The notes beneath the pieces are model-generated. The model was not told the DNA's origin and made no database searches. It worked only from the letters and a program-made list of their open reading frames with translations. This document shows, one piece after another, positions 36,158 through 45,008 of a DNA stretch of 64,000 nucleotides. The stretch covers positions 1-64,000 of the forward strand of contig NZ_JAMBLT010000006.1 of NCBI RefSeq assembly GCF_023336895.1, in the 5' to 3' direction. Both the position numbers and the translations under genes were made by a program. Position 1 is the first letter of the stretch; each line of letters opens with the position of its first letter. Origin of the DNA: Parasutterella secunda (GTDB lineage: Bacteria; Pseudomonadota; Gammaproteobacteria; Burkholderiales; Burkholderiaceae_F).

Positions 36158-37273
36158 ATGCCTAAGAAAAAGCAAAATGAAGATTTTCATCTTGAAGAAC
36201 TGACCCAAGAAGAAGAGGCAGAAATCTTAAAGAAGCCCAAGCAGAGACGGACACGTTCATCGAAGAAAAATGCATTGGCAACTGCTGTTCAAGAGGCTGA
36301 ACAGCTACTTTTATTTGAGAAAATTCCTGGAAAGATTTCATCTGTGAAGGATGATATCGCATCAATGGAATTTTCTTTTTATTCTGTATCGACTAAGGTC
36401 GATAACCTGCCCTATGAATTTAATAACGGGCACCAAATCATTCGTATTGTTCCCAGTGTTATTGGCCGCCCCAATCAACAATTTGATAAGGATTTGATGC
36501 TTTACATCAATTCTTTATTAGCCCGGGCTCAATTTGAACATGAAGATGACCATTTGAAGTATCGTCGCATTGAAATCAATTTGGCCGACTTCTGCCGCTT
36601 TACACATCGCGAGTTTGACGGAACGATGAGCGAAGCCTTTATGAATTCGTTGTTGCGTCTTCGTGGTACGACTATTCAAACAACGGTGAGAAGTACCGCT
36701 GAAGATGAATTAATTAATGGTTTTTCTCTAATTGAGTCTTATAAAGTCTTAAAGCGTTCATCTGGCAAGCGTGAAGGGGTTTTAAGTGCAGAGGTGACTA
36801 TTTCAAAGTGGCAGGCCAGGCAAGTTCATGATAAGTATGTCCTGACTATTGATGATGATTATTTTTCCATCAAGCGCCCAACTGAAAGAAGGCTTTACGA
36901 AATTGCACGGAAGTTCTGTGGAAATCAGAAGATTCTTTTCAGAATCGCCTTGTCAAATTTGTTACTGAGAATGGGATTGTCAGCTTCGAAAACATTAAGA
37001 GCTTTCCGTTATCAAATTAAGCAAATGGTGTTGCGTAATGAGATACCAAAATACAATCTCGCCTATGACGCCCAAAATGATCATTTGATTATCTTCCCTA
37101 GAGATTTAAAGGTTCGAGAATTTTTGAGATCGGCGGCTGAGAATGTTCAATCTAATTCATTGATGACCAATAAGTCATTTGAGGAATTGGAAAATTGGTT
37201 TAAAGGTTTAGTTATTCATCCGGATGCTGATCCTTATGCGGTTCATAAATATCTAGCGGGCACTAAAAAATAA
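36158..37273 (+). CDS. repA: Replication initiator, RPA family
   Basis: The 371-residue protein matches the plasmid replication initiator RPA family (PF10134) pattern. That pattern includes DDIASMEFSFYSVSTK (about 67-82), SVIGRPNQQFDKDLMLYI (about 101-118), the LLRLRGTTI motif (about 168-176), and DDYFSIKRPTERRLYEIARK (about 226-245). The basic, low-complexity N-terminus (about 25-50) is probably disordered. GGAG lies upstream of the ATG. The protein should bind the iterons that begin about 200 bases after its stop codon and recruit the host DnaA and helicase. It is divergent from parA, a common arrangement. Confidence 0.9.
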   Translation: MPKKKQNEDFHLEELTQEEEAEILKKPKQRRTRSSKKNALATAVQEAEQLLLFEKIPGKISSVKDDIASMEFSFYSVSTKVDNLPYEFNNGHQIIRIVPSVIGRPNQQFDKDLMLYINSLLARAQFEHEDDHLKYRRIEINLADFCRFTHREFDGTMSEAFMNSLLRLRGTTIQTTVRSTAEDELINGFSLIESYKVLKRSSGKREGVLSAEVTISKWQARQVHDKYVLTIDDDYFSIKRPTERRLYEIARKFCGNQKILFRIALSNLLLRMGLSASKTLRAFRYQIKQMVLRNEIPKYNLAYDAQNDHLIIFPRDLKVREFLRSAAENVQSNSLMTNKSFEELENWFKGLVIHPDADPYAVHKYLAGTKK

Positions 37274-37471
37274 TGCCTGTGTTGCAATACTTTCAAAGAC
37301 GTTGCTTTGGGTTTTATTTGGGAATCGGTTTAAATAAGGCGCTTCGTTATTAAATATATTTATTTTTATTATTTATATTACGGAGCGGTTTCTATATTTT
37401 TTGATTTTTCTTAACTTTTTGTTTTTAATGTGAAATTTGTTCTTTTTTGGTCTTATTTTATTAGATTGAGT

Positions 37472-39091
37472 GTTCACGATTCACGGCAAAGTGTTCACGT
37501 ATCACGGTAATGTGTTCACGCATCACGGTAGAGTGTTTACAGTTCACGTTTGAGTGATTTTATTGATGTTTTTACCGTTTACGATTCACGGTTTGTCAAT
37601 TTTAAGTCTTTAAAAATCAAGCAGTTTTTTCAAGGTCCTTTTCTAAAGCGTTCACGAATCACGGTAAACGAGGTCTAAAAATGCAATAAAATCACCTGAT
37701 TTTTAATAAATATGTGGATAAGTCGGTGGATAAGTTTCTTAACCCTTTGTCTATATTAAGTATTTTGTTTGTGGATAAGTGGTTAATTTCGAGAGAGATC
37801 TTTTAATGTAGTGTTTTATGAAATTTCATTTAAATCAATAAGATAGCAAGGTTTTGTTTTAAAAGTGGGATTCTTTAGTGTTCTATGCCCCACTTTTGTT
37901 GTCATTTAGAGGCAACGTTTTTGTAGATTCTTTATTAAGATGTTCGCGATTCACGGTGTTTTGTGTTTGATAGTTGAGTGCTATTCTTGAAATAGTGTTA
38001 AATATTCAAAGGGTTACGTGCTAATTTCATTAAGAGTACTCTTGTTTACGATTCACGGTTTTTATTTCTTTCGACTGTGTTATGGTTTGATGTGTTCACA
38101 GATCACGGAATCTCTTTTTCTTTTTTGAGTAATGTTGCCGGAATGCTTTTTGATGTGAATTAACCTTCCGAGCAAAAAATTTTAGCTTAAGCGTTCACGA
38201 TTCACGGTATATATGACACTGATTCACTTTGCGACTCATGATTCTATATTTAACCTATTGATTTGTCTGCGATTTGTGTTCTTGTTTACAGATCACGGTT
38301 TTTAATGTATTGACATTTTTGTTCACGATTCACGGTTTAATCTTTCTTTTTCAGTATTTATTTTGCGGTTTTTTGTTCACGGATCACGGCATCTTATATA
38401 TCAACTGAGGTTATGAGCGTTCACGGTTCACGGTAATTTTGATTCCTTTTGGGTTGATAAATTTCTTGAGGTAATATCTAACATAGCGATAATTAAAGAA
38501 ATTTTTGGAAGCGTTCACAAAACACGGTTTTATTAAATTAAGGTTTTTGAGCATTTAAATGTTCACGATTCACGGTATTTGATCGTTTTTCCTTTCTTTT
38601 GGAAAAACAGATCGTGGCAAATGTGTTTACGGATCACGGTGTTTTATTTAATCATAAATATAGAAAATATCGGGAAATCAAATAGATAGTGAAAAGAAGT
38701 CTAAATTACAACTTTCTGGAGAGTGTTTACGATTCACGGTTTGTGTTAGGGGAATGTTCACGAATCACGGTTTTGGTTTTGGGTTTTTATTGTCCAGTGT
38801 TTCCAGCGTTCACAGATCACGTTAATTGGGTTTATTAGGCAAAATGTTCACGATTCACGGTTAAGAAATAACCGGTTCTGTTAGTTCTATTAGTTAGAAC
38901 CCTTATAAATCAAAGAGATAAGTATCTGTACTTTTATGAGTTAAATAGTTTTATATTTTTTTAAGTTCGAATAAGCGTTCACGATTCACGGTATAGAGCT
39001 GTTCATTTCGCCTAAATCTAGGTTATGTGTTTGCAATTCACGGTGTATGCTCGATCGATTTTTAAATTTTTTTGTTGTTTATGATTCATGG
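37472..39091 (+). repeat. Iteron array, 24 copies of GTTCACGATTCACGG
   Basis: All copies are in the same orientation; the consensus is GTTCACGATTCACGG, varying mainly at bases 3-4 and 7-9. Starts: 37472, 37493, 37513, 37534, 37577, 37650, 37942, 38044, 38093, 38193, 38284, 38321, 38375, 38419, 38513, 38561, 38625, 38725, 38756, 38808, 38846, 38977, 39029, 39077. The first four are 20-21 bases apart, about two helical turns, as in classical iteron origins. The rest are 31-292 bases apart. The last two are degenerate. The copies should be initiator-binding sites and copy-number control sites. Confidence 0.93.
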
Positions 39092-39355
39092 TAGTGGTTG
39101 AGTAAAGAGAGTTTTCATTGGAACAGAAAGCCTGATTTCGAGAACAAGTCAAAGTTGTTGCCTTTATACATCAGTTGGTTAGATAGGGGGTTGACAGAAA
39201 CTCGGGGGGGGGCACATATAGGCCATGTTGTCAAGTGATCTTCCTAACGGAGAGTTATCCACATTTTTCGAAGCGCTCATCCTCAATCATGGGCCGTAGC
39301 GAGAAAAATCGTGGGTAACTCGGTTCTGTCTTGCGTCCTTTTCTGTCAATTAATC

Positions 39356-39387
39356 ACTGTACTCCCGTGACTATTATGGGAGACAGT
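39356..39387. other. Imperfect hairpin in the oriV-distal region
   Basis: ACTGTACTCCC (39356-39366) and GGGAGACAGT (39378-39387) form a 10-bp stem with one bulged A and an 11-base loop. No T tract follows, so it is not a typical terminator. It could be a single-strand origin or an oriT arm, but there is no direct evidence for either. Confidence 0.4.
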
Positions 39388-39675
39388 TACCGAATTAAGG
39401 CCAATTTGAAATCAAAAATTTTGGATAAAAACTGACCCAACCAGGGGGGAAGAAAATGTCGTTTAGGGGTTAACTTGGGTGACGCTTGATAAAAGATGTT
39501 TAAAGTTCAATACTATCGGTTAACTTCGGCAAACAAAAGGTTTGATATCTACTCTAGGATATTATACGTCGGATATAATTAAAACCATTTAAGTTGTTCT
39601 ATCTCTCAAATTCCGATCCAAGTTGTTAAAGGAGTATTGAGTAATATGAACAGGCTTTACTTTATGGAGAATAAA

Positions 39676-42456
39676 ATGTTTCCTACCTTGAAACCAAGTG
39701 CATTAGCTTTGGCCGTATCGATGGTGTTGCCAGTTGCTCAAGCTGTAGAATTTGATGTTACGACGGGTGTTGATGGAGTAGAGTACGGTTATGCAGGGAT
39801 CTTTAATCCGGCTTCTGATTTTGTCGAAGATGTAGTCATCATCGCTAAAGACGTACCCAATGACATCACATGGGCTTATGGCTACCGCAATCAAACGGGT
39901 AAAGCGAATCAAATTAATGGTAATTTGTTTGTCAGTATCGAAAATCTTGAAAAAGACCCGGGCATTTTTGGCGTTCGTATCCAAAATGGTTCCTCGTTAA
40001 CAGTCGGAGGAGACACATTCGTTACTTCGAAAACCAGCTCTACACAATCTGTTGGTATTTTAGCTTTCACAACCGGAACTATCCTAGATTTAAGTCACGG
40101 AAACACGGTGCTCAATGTTGCCTCCCATACGGGGCGTGTTATGGGTATCGACATTGAGCAAAGTTCCAAAGCGATTTTGGGCAAGGCTGAAATCAATCTC
40201 AACGCCAGTGGTAAAGCAACTTCTGGCACTCGCTGGATTCAAGGACTTTATGGAGCTGGAGGTAACATTGAAGTCAAAGATGATATTGTTTTTAATGTTA
40301 CGACCTACAATAATAATCAGCAACTAGTTGATAGTGGGACTTCTGTTATCCGAGTAATTAACCTTGAAGGCAGCGCATATAGCACAAATGCTCAGTTTAA
40401 TAAAAACCTCAATATCGTAGTGAATGCTAATGCCCAAGAGGCTCTTGGCATTTATGTAAGTGGAGATAAAGAATCAACCTCCGATCTTCATGCTGGCGTC
40501 AATATTGATGGGCAATTAGGAATTGATATTCAAGGCGCTTTTGATTCAGCTGTGGGAATTTATGCTCAAGGGGAGTCTGGAGTTTCAACGAATCAGGCAA
40601 ATATTTCGATTCATTCGACAAAAAGTGAAGGTTCTGTCTACGGCATTTATTCAACAGCCAATCCCGATAGTTACCCAGGTCCTGGGTATGTCAATGTTGA
40701 GAACGGATTGACGGTTGACGTACATGGGAAAGGCCAAACAGTCGGTATTTTGTCAATAGGCTCCTCTGATGACAATCGAGCATCATTGGTTAATGTTGGA
40801 GGCGCAACTGATATTAATGTGATATCTGATGAAGGTTCTGCTATCGGGGTTGCTGTTCAAGAGGGGGCTACTTCAACATTACATAACGTCATCGCTAATG
40901 TACAAAGTCAAGCTGCAGACGGAAAAGCAATCGGTTTGGATTTAAGCAGCGCTGATGTAACCTTGCTAGGTAACCATACTATTAGTGTGGAAGGCTCTTC
41001 ATCTATTGGTATCAACGCCGCTGACACCGTGTTAGATATCAACGGATCCGCAGTAGTTACCTCCGATACAGCCATGGTTTCAGATGCAAAATCCGTTATC
41101 AGTGTAGCGGGTGACGATGAAGTGGCTCGTTTAGTTCTCAATGGCAATGTTTCTAACGAAGGAATCCTAAAGCTTGATAACGCTACGATGTCTGTTAATG
41201 ACACCACTGAAGAAGTCACGCTTGGCACAATCAATACGATAGGTAGTAAAGAAAGTACTGTTGAGCTTTCTGCGGGAACCTATGATATTAAATCCTTCAA
41301 TGGTGAAAATAAGACCTTACTTTTAAATGACTTAGCTAATACTCAAAGCGTCACTATTGCTAAAAAGACAGGCGACTTGCGTATGGTAGCAAGTGCTCAC
41401 TCCAACGACCAATATGCAAATGCTCAAGCAGCTGCCGAGGCTCTGAAAGATACTATCGTTATAACCGAAGATGAAGCTCAAGCGCAAAATAGCCTTGATG
41501 TACAAGCTGGTGATGTTAACGATGCTTTGACTGCTGAACTCAATCGAGATGGGTCATTATCCAATGTACGCATTGTTAAGAATGACAAATTAGATGCCTT
41601 TGGTTCAGTTGCTGCTCTATCTGCTATGTCTCTACGCCACGAGATGAACAGTCTTTCTAAGCGCATGGGAGACCTGCGTGACGCTCCGGAAGGTGTTGGC
41701 GTGTGGATGCGCGGCTATGGTTCTGAAATGGAATACGGTGCCCAAGACCTCAAGATGAGAAGCAAGTCCGTTCAGTTTGGTACGGATCAATCTGTCGGGG
41801 ATTGGAAGTTGGGAGTTGCTTTCACCTATACAGACGGAGACACTTCTTATGATTTAGGCTCTGCTGACACTAAGGGTTACGGCGTTGCTCTATACGGAAC
41901 GTGGTTTGTGCCTTGCGGCGCTTACATTGATTTGATGGCTAAGTACAACCGTTTGGAAAATGACTTCAAACTCAATGGTATGGACGGAGACTACAACAGT
42001 AACGCCTATGGCGTGAGCGTCGAAACCGGCTATCGTTTCGAATTCATGGATGGTGGCTTGTACCTTGAACCACAAGTTGGTTTGAACTACGGTCATATTG
42101 AAGGTGAAACGATCAAGACAAGCAATAATGTCCGTATTGATCAAGACAGTTACGACAGTCTGATCGGTCGCGCGGGGCTGCGAGCCGGCTTTAAGTTCCC
42201 GAAAGATAAGGGAACAATCTATGCTCGTTTGTCCGGTTTGTATGACTTCGATGGCGAAGTCAATGGAACGGCCACTAAAGGTGTGGCGCACAATACCATT
42301 GAAGAAGACTTAGGCGGCGCTTGGGTTGAAATGGGTGTTGGTGCCAACTTTAACTGGACGCCGAATACGTACACCTACATTGATTTTGAGCGCACCAATG
42401 GTGGAGATGTCAAAGAAAACTATCGTTGGAATGTCGGTATTCGTCATACTTTCTAA
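39676..42456 (+). CDS. Autotransporter adhesin-like protein 3
   Basis: The product is a 926-residue type V secreted protein. The ATG at 39676 is chosen because GGAG lies 6 bases upstream and because it opens a clean signal peptide (MFPTLKPSALALAVSMVLPVAQA). Earlier in-frame starts at 39637 and 39646 add a charged extension. The passenger (about 25-650) is Ser/Asn/Val-rich with beta-helix-like repeats. The linker VAALSAMSLRHEMNSLSKRMGDLRD leads to the barrel, from VGVWMRGYGSEMEY (about 671) to the terminal IRHTF. It shares the linker and barrel plan with the other two autotransporters but is the most divergent of the three. It sits between the origin and the end of the tra operon. Confidence 0.88.
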   Translation: MFPTLKPSALALAVSMVLPVAQAVEFDVTTGVDGVEYGYAGIFNPASDFVEDVVIIAKDVPNDITWAYGYRNQTGKANQINGNLFVSIENLEKDPGIFGVRIQNGSSLTVGGDTFVTSKTSSTQSVGILAFTTGTILDLSHGNTVLNVASHTGRVMGIDIEQSSKAILGKAEINLNASGKATSGTRWIQGLYGAGGNIEVKDDIVFNVTTYNNNQQLVDSGTSVIRVINLEGSAYSTNAQFNKNLNIVVNANAQEALGIYVSGDKESTSDLHAGVNIDGQLGIDIQGAFDSAVGIYAQGESGVSTNQANISIHSTKSEGSVYGIYSTANPDSYPGPGYVNVENGLTVDVHGKGQTVGILSIGSSDDNRASLVNVGGATDINVISDEGSAIGVAVQEGATSTLHNVIANVQSQAADGKAIGLDLSSADVTLLGNHTISVEGSSSIGINAADTVLDINGSAVVTSDTAMVSDAKSVISVAGDDEVARLVLNGNVSNEGILKLDNATMSVNDTTEEVTLGTINTIGSKESTVELSAGTYDIKSFNGENKTLLLNDLANTQSVTIAKKTGDLRMVASAHSNDQYANAQAAAEALKDTIVITEDEAQAQNSLDVQAGDVNDALTAELNRDGSLSNVRIVKNDKLDAFGSVAALSAMSLRHEMNSLSKRMGDLRDAPEGVGVWMRGYGSEMEYGAQDLKMRSKSVQFGTDQSVGDWKLGVAFTYTDGDTSYDLGSADTKGYGVALYGTWFVPCGAYIDLMAKYNRLENDFKLNGMDGDYNSNAYGVSVETGYRFEFMDGGLYLEPQVGLNYGHIEGETIKTSNNVRIDQDSYDSLIGRAGLRAGFKFPKDKGTIYARLSGLYDFDGEVNGTATKGVAHNTIEEDLGGAWVEMGVGANFNWTPNTYTYIDFERTNGGDVKENYRWNVGIRHTF

Positions 42457-42477
42457 TCAGTTCGGCTGATAACTCAG

Positions 42478-42522
42478 AAAGGCGTTGGGTTGCTATGAAT
42501 TTCAGGTGACTCAACGCCTTTT
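42478..42522 (+). terminator. Terminator after autotransporter 3
   Basis: AAAGGCGTTGGGT pairs with ACTCAACGCCTTTT around a loop of about 18 bases. It starts 22 bases after the stop and ends in a short T tract. Confidence 0.65.
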
Positions 42523-42544
42523 GAATTAGATTACTGTGATAAAA

Positions 42545-42562
42545 AATTTTGCCAGCAAAACT
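42545..42562. repeat. Dispersed palindrome, imperfect copy
   Basis: AATTTTGCCAGCAAAACT differs from the exact copies at two positions. It lies between the third autotransporter and the convergent MobI-like gene. Confidence 0.65.
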
Positions 42563-42582
42563 TTTCCTAATGAGGATACATA

Positions 42583-43278
42583 TTAAAAACACGTATCGTT
42601 TAAGTGATACGTTCTTTCCAACCATTCGTCCATTTTTTTCCCATTAATGACGATCTCAAGATTTTTGTTATCGGCTAAATCGTCAGGTTCAATACCGGCG
42701 AGCGCCAAAATATCCTCTGGAATATCGTTGTTTTCTAAAGAAAGTGTTCCTCTGCTCAGAGCGTAGTAAGAGGCGGTAAGGTCTGAGAGTCGATAAAGAA
42801 TTTTTCTCATAGAGTGCAGCAGATCATTTTGTTCCCTCAAAATGCTCAATCGTTTTTCCGCACGCTTTCCGTTTTCTTTCGCCCAAGAAGGTTCCTTATT
42901 AAACACTTTAGGGGAGTAGGCGTACTTGTAGTCTCGAGATAATGTTTCGTGACAAATTTCACCGTAACGATATTTTTCCCGATACCATTCGGCCATCAGA
43001 GTATGTTTTTTAGATAAACGCACACGAAATCTTAAATTTGATTTTTTACCGCGTTCGCTTTCGTGTAAAAGCTTTTCTCGTTCTTTGACGTCGGTATAGA
43101 TATTTTTGTATTCGTCCTGGATGCGTTTGGCATTAAAGCAAACAATGTGGTTAAGTAGAAAAGTGGCTTTGGCTAGTTGCTCAATTCGATCTTGAGTTTC
43201 CTCTTCGAGTTCTTCCAAATCAATAGCTGTTCGCTCTTGTGATGTAGCATTGATAAGTTCATACCATTTATCCGACAT
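42583..43278 (-). CDS. MobI-like transfer protein (candidate)
   Basis: The 231-residue charged protein has a central block resembling the MobI family of SXT/R391 and IncA/C elements. It reads FRVRLSKKHTLMAEWYREKY (about 84-103), a short basic turn with a conserved-looking Tyr/Pro, then W-x-K-E-N and a long helix of Glu/Arg/Leu (about 130-165). MobI is needed at oriT together with a MOBH relaxase, which this plasmid has. If the call is right, oriT may lie next to this gene. It is the last gene of the rightward block, 273 bases beyond the 481-residue gene. The call rests on remembered pattern only. Confidence 0.5.
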   Translation of the reverse strand: MSDKWYELINATSQERTAIDLEELEEETQDRIEQLAKATFLLNHIVCFNAKRIQDEYKNIYTDVKEREKLLHESERGKKSNLRFRVRLSKKHTLMAEWYREKYRYGEICHETLSRDYKYAYSPKVFNKEPSWAKENGKRAEKRLSILREQNDLLHSMRKILYRLSDLTASYYALSRGTLSLENNDIPEDILALAGIEPDDLADNKNLEIVINGKKMDEWLERTYHLNDTCF

Positions 43279-43551
43279 TCAAAAACTCCTTTTAAGGGCA
43301 AGACACCACTTACTTATCTATGTGGGATTTCAGGACTGCATACCCGTAGCAGCCTATGAGAAAGCTAATCCTAAAAAGAAGGGGTTTAAGTTATCTCTTT
43401 TTAAAGGCGCAATGTACGAACCTTAAGTTCATAACCCATTGAAACAGAAGCTATAAAACACAAAACCCGAGTTTAATTTTTCATTCAACACACCACTGTG
43501 GAGATCTTTGGAAATAAACTTCTTTTTAGAGAAGCCTTTTAACCAACCGTT
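43279..43551. other. Gap upstream of the MobI-like gene, possible oriT region
   Basis: No gene is visible. The region contains short A/T-rich imperfect repeats (AAAGAAGGGGTTTAAG and ACTTCTTTTTAGAGAAG, the latter a weak stem). By analogy with SXT and IncA/C, where oriT lies just upstream of mobI, this is a place to look for oriT. I see no clear nic motif. Confidence 0.25.
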
Positions 43552-44997
43552 TTAGTCATCTGCAGCGGCTCCCCGAATGTTTAATAAGGGATTCTGAACC
43601 TGAGAATTAAAGGGTAAAAAAGGAATATCCATGTTTTTTAAAACCGGCTTAGGAGCGTCAGAGAAGCCTTCATCAGGTTCATCAAATTGGTAAGGATCGT
43701 ATGGAGAACAAATCATATTTGAGATCTTTTTGTATTCTTTATTTTTGGGTTTAACCAAAAAATTAAAGCCCTGACAAAAGGGGCAGCTGCAATCATGATT
43801 TGCCCAGCGCATAGAAAAATTGTTGTTTTTAAATGAATTCTCTTCAATGACTGGATAAAAAGATCGGGTGCGGTAACAGTACTCGAAAGTTACTTTCCTT
43901 TGGCTAAGTCCTAATGCCAAATCAAATAATTTACTGCCGTGTGGGACATATCCTGATAAGCAAAGTGACTTCAGTTTGTGATGGTGGATGATGTCGTGAG
44001 TTAGGACACTAGCCATTAAAAAAGCACGAACATGAACGTCTTTGAAAATACTATTGCCGGCAAGACGATGATAGAGCTTAGAAAAAATAGCGGTTGGAAT
44101 CGCCTCCCAAAAGTGTTTGGGATGGATGTCATGAGTGAGACGTTTTGACAATGTTTCCGTGACGCCTTCAAACTCTTTCAAGAAGGAGATGCATGTACTT
44201 TTCCCAATTTTGAGGAAGTTCATAATATCGATGCGCTGAACGCCGGCCAGATGCAACAGCTGTGAAATATGTTTTTGCTCTTTTATGGTTAATGCGGCAA
44301 CCGGCACTTTTCTTTTTATAGATGTTGGCTCTACGAGGGTCGTTGGATTAAATAGTTGGTTTTCATCTTCTAAAGATAGAAGATGATGAATCTGTAGTAA
44401 CTTAAGAAAATCATCATTGTGTTCAATGAGAATCCCTAAAAGCGCTTCGGAATGAGCAAGAGAAAAATGGCGATTGATTGGCTCTTTTGCATACTCAACG
44501 ATTTGAGCGGCATCCATTTTGCCAATTTCCTCAACTTCTGTTTCACTTAAATGAAAACAGAGGCTTGCTCTAAACGGAGTGCTGGATGCTACGTTCCAAA
44601 CCGAAAGCCAGTAGGTTAAAGAGAAATCTTCAGATTGTAAGAAGGATTGGCTGACTGATCGTTGTGGTACAAAGTTGCAGAAATGGCTGCAACAAAGTTG
44701 AGACAACTTATAGGCTGAGCAAGAAGATAGCTTCATGAGCATCTCCCTTTTGAGTCCGCTTAACGTCATAGCCTCTAAGATGTTCTTTTGAGCTAGGAAC
44801 TGAAGTTTCTGAAAAAGTAAAAAGTTAGTTTGCTCAATAATCTTGAAATCAAAATTCTCCAGACTTAAAAGACGAGTTTCAATTAAGGTTTTATCAAGGT
44901 GATTTGCATCATGCCTGGCTGCATGAAGATCCGTTGTGAGGAGTTTTTCGCAGGCAAGCTTGATGCGTTGTGAGTGACTATGAGAGAGATAGGCCAT
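43552..44997 (-). CDS. Hypothetical protein at the end of the tra operon, possible regulator
   Basis: The 481-residue soluble protein starts 11 bases after the traG stop, so it is probably cotranscribed with the transfer genes. It contains an HTH-like segment near 253-275 (VQRIDIMNFLKIGKSTCISFL) and a C-terminal Cys cluster HDCSCPFCQG near 400-409 that may bind zinc. FlhC-type regulators of SXT carry a comparable zinc site, but this protein is over twice their length and the rest does not match anything I recognise. It may be a DNA-binding transfer regulator or an entry-exclusion partner; both are guesses. Confidence 0.55.
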   Translation of the reverse strand: MAYLSHSHSQRIKLACEKLLTTDLHAARHDANHLDKTLIETRLLSLENFDFKIIEQTNFLLFQKLQFLAQKNILEAMTLSGLKREMLMKLSSCSAYKLSQLCCSHFCNFVPQRSVSQSFLQSEDFSLTYWLSVWNVASSTPFRASLCFHLSETEVEEIGKMDAAQIVEYAKEPINRHFSLAHSEALLGILIEHNDDFLKLLQIHHLLSLEDENQLFNPTTLVEPTSIKRKVPVAALTIKEQKHISQLLHLAGVQRIDIMNFLKIGKSTCISFLKEFEGVTETLSKRLTHDIHPKHFWEAIPTAIFSKLYHRLAGNSIFKDVHVRAFLMASVLTHDIIHHHKLKSLCLSGYVPHGSKLFDLALGLSQRKVTFEYCYRTRSFYPVIEENSFKNNNFSMRWANHDCSCPFCQGFNFLVKPKNKEYKKISNMICSPYDPYQFDEPDEGFSDAPKPVLKNMDIPFLPFNSQVQNPLLNIRGAAADD

Positions 44998-45008
44998 TTA
45001 ATTAATCT

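Larger units (their letters stand above)
37274..39675 (+). other. Replication origin region (oriV) without genes
   Basis: About 2.4 kb without a credible gene. It holds an AT-rich stretch (37320-37460), 24 iterons (37472-39091), two DnaA boxes as TGTGGATAA (37713-37721, 37770-37778) and one as TTATCCACA (39255-39263). A bulged hairpin lies at 39356-39387, and the leader of the third autotransporter follows. Location after rep and the iteron pattern support an origin. Confidence 0.85.

Noticed and set aside
37472-39091. CRISPR array
   Set aside because: The 15-bp repeats are too short, the spacers vary from 5 to 277 bases, and no cas genes are present. The position after rep fits iterons.
44052-44065. 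TTGCCGGCAAG as a palindrome copy
   Set aside because: Only the central 10 bases match, and it lies inside a coding region.
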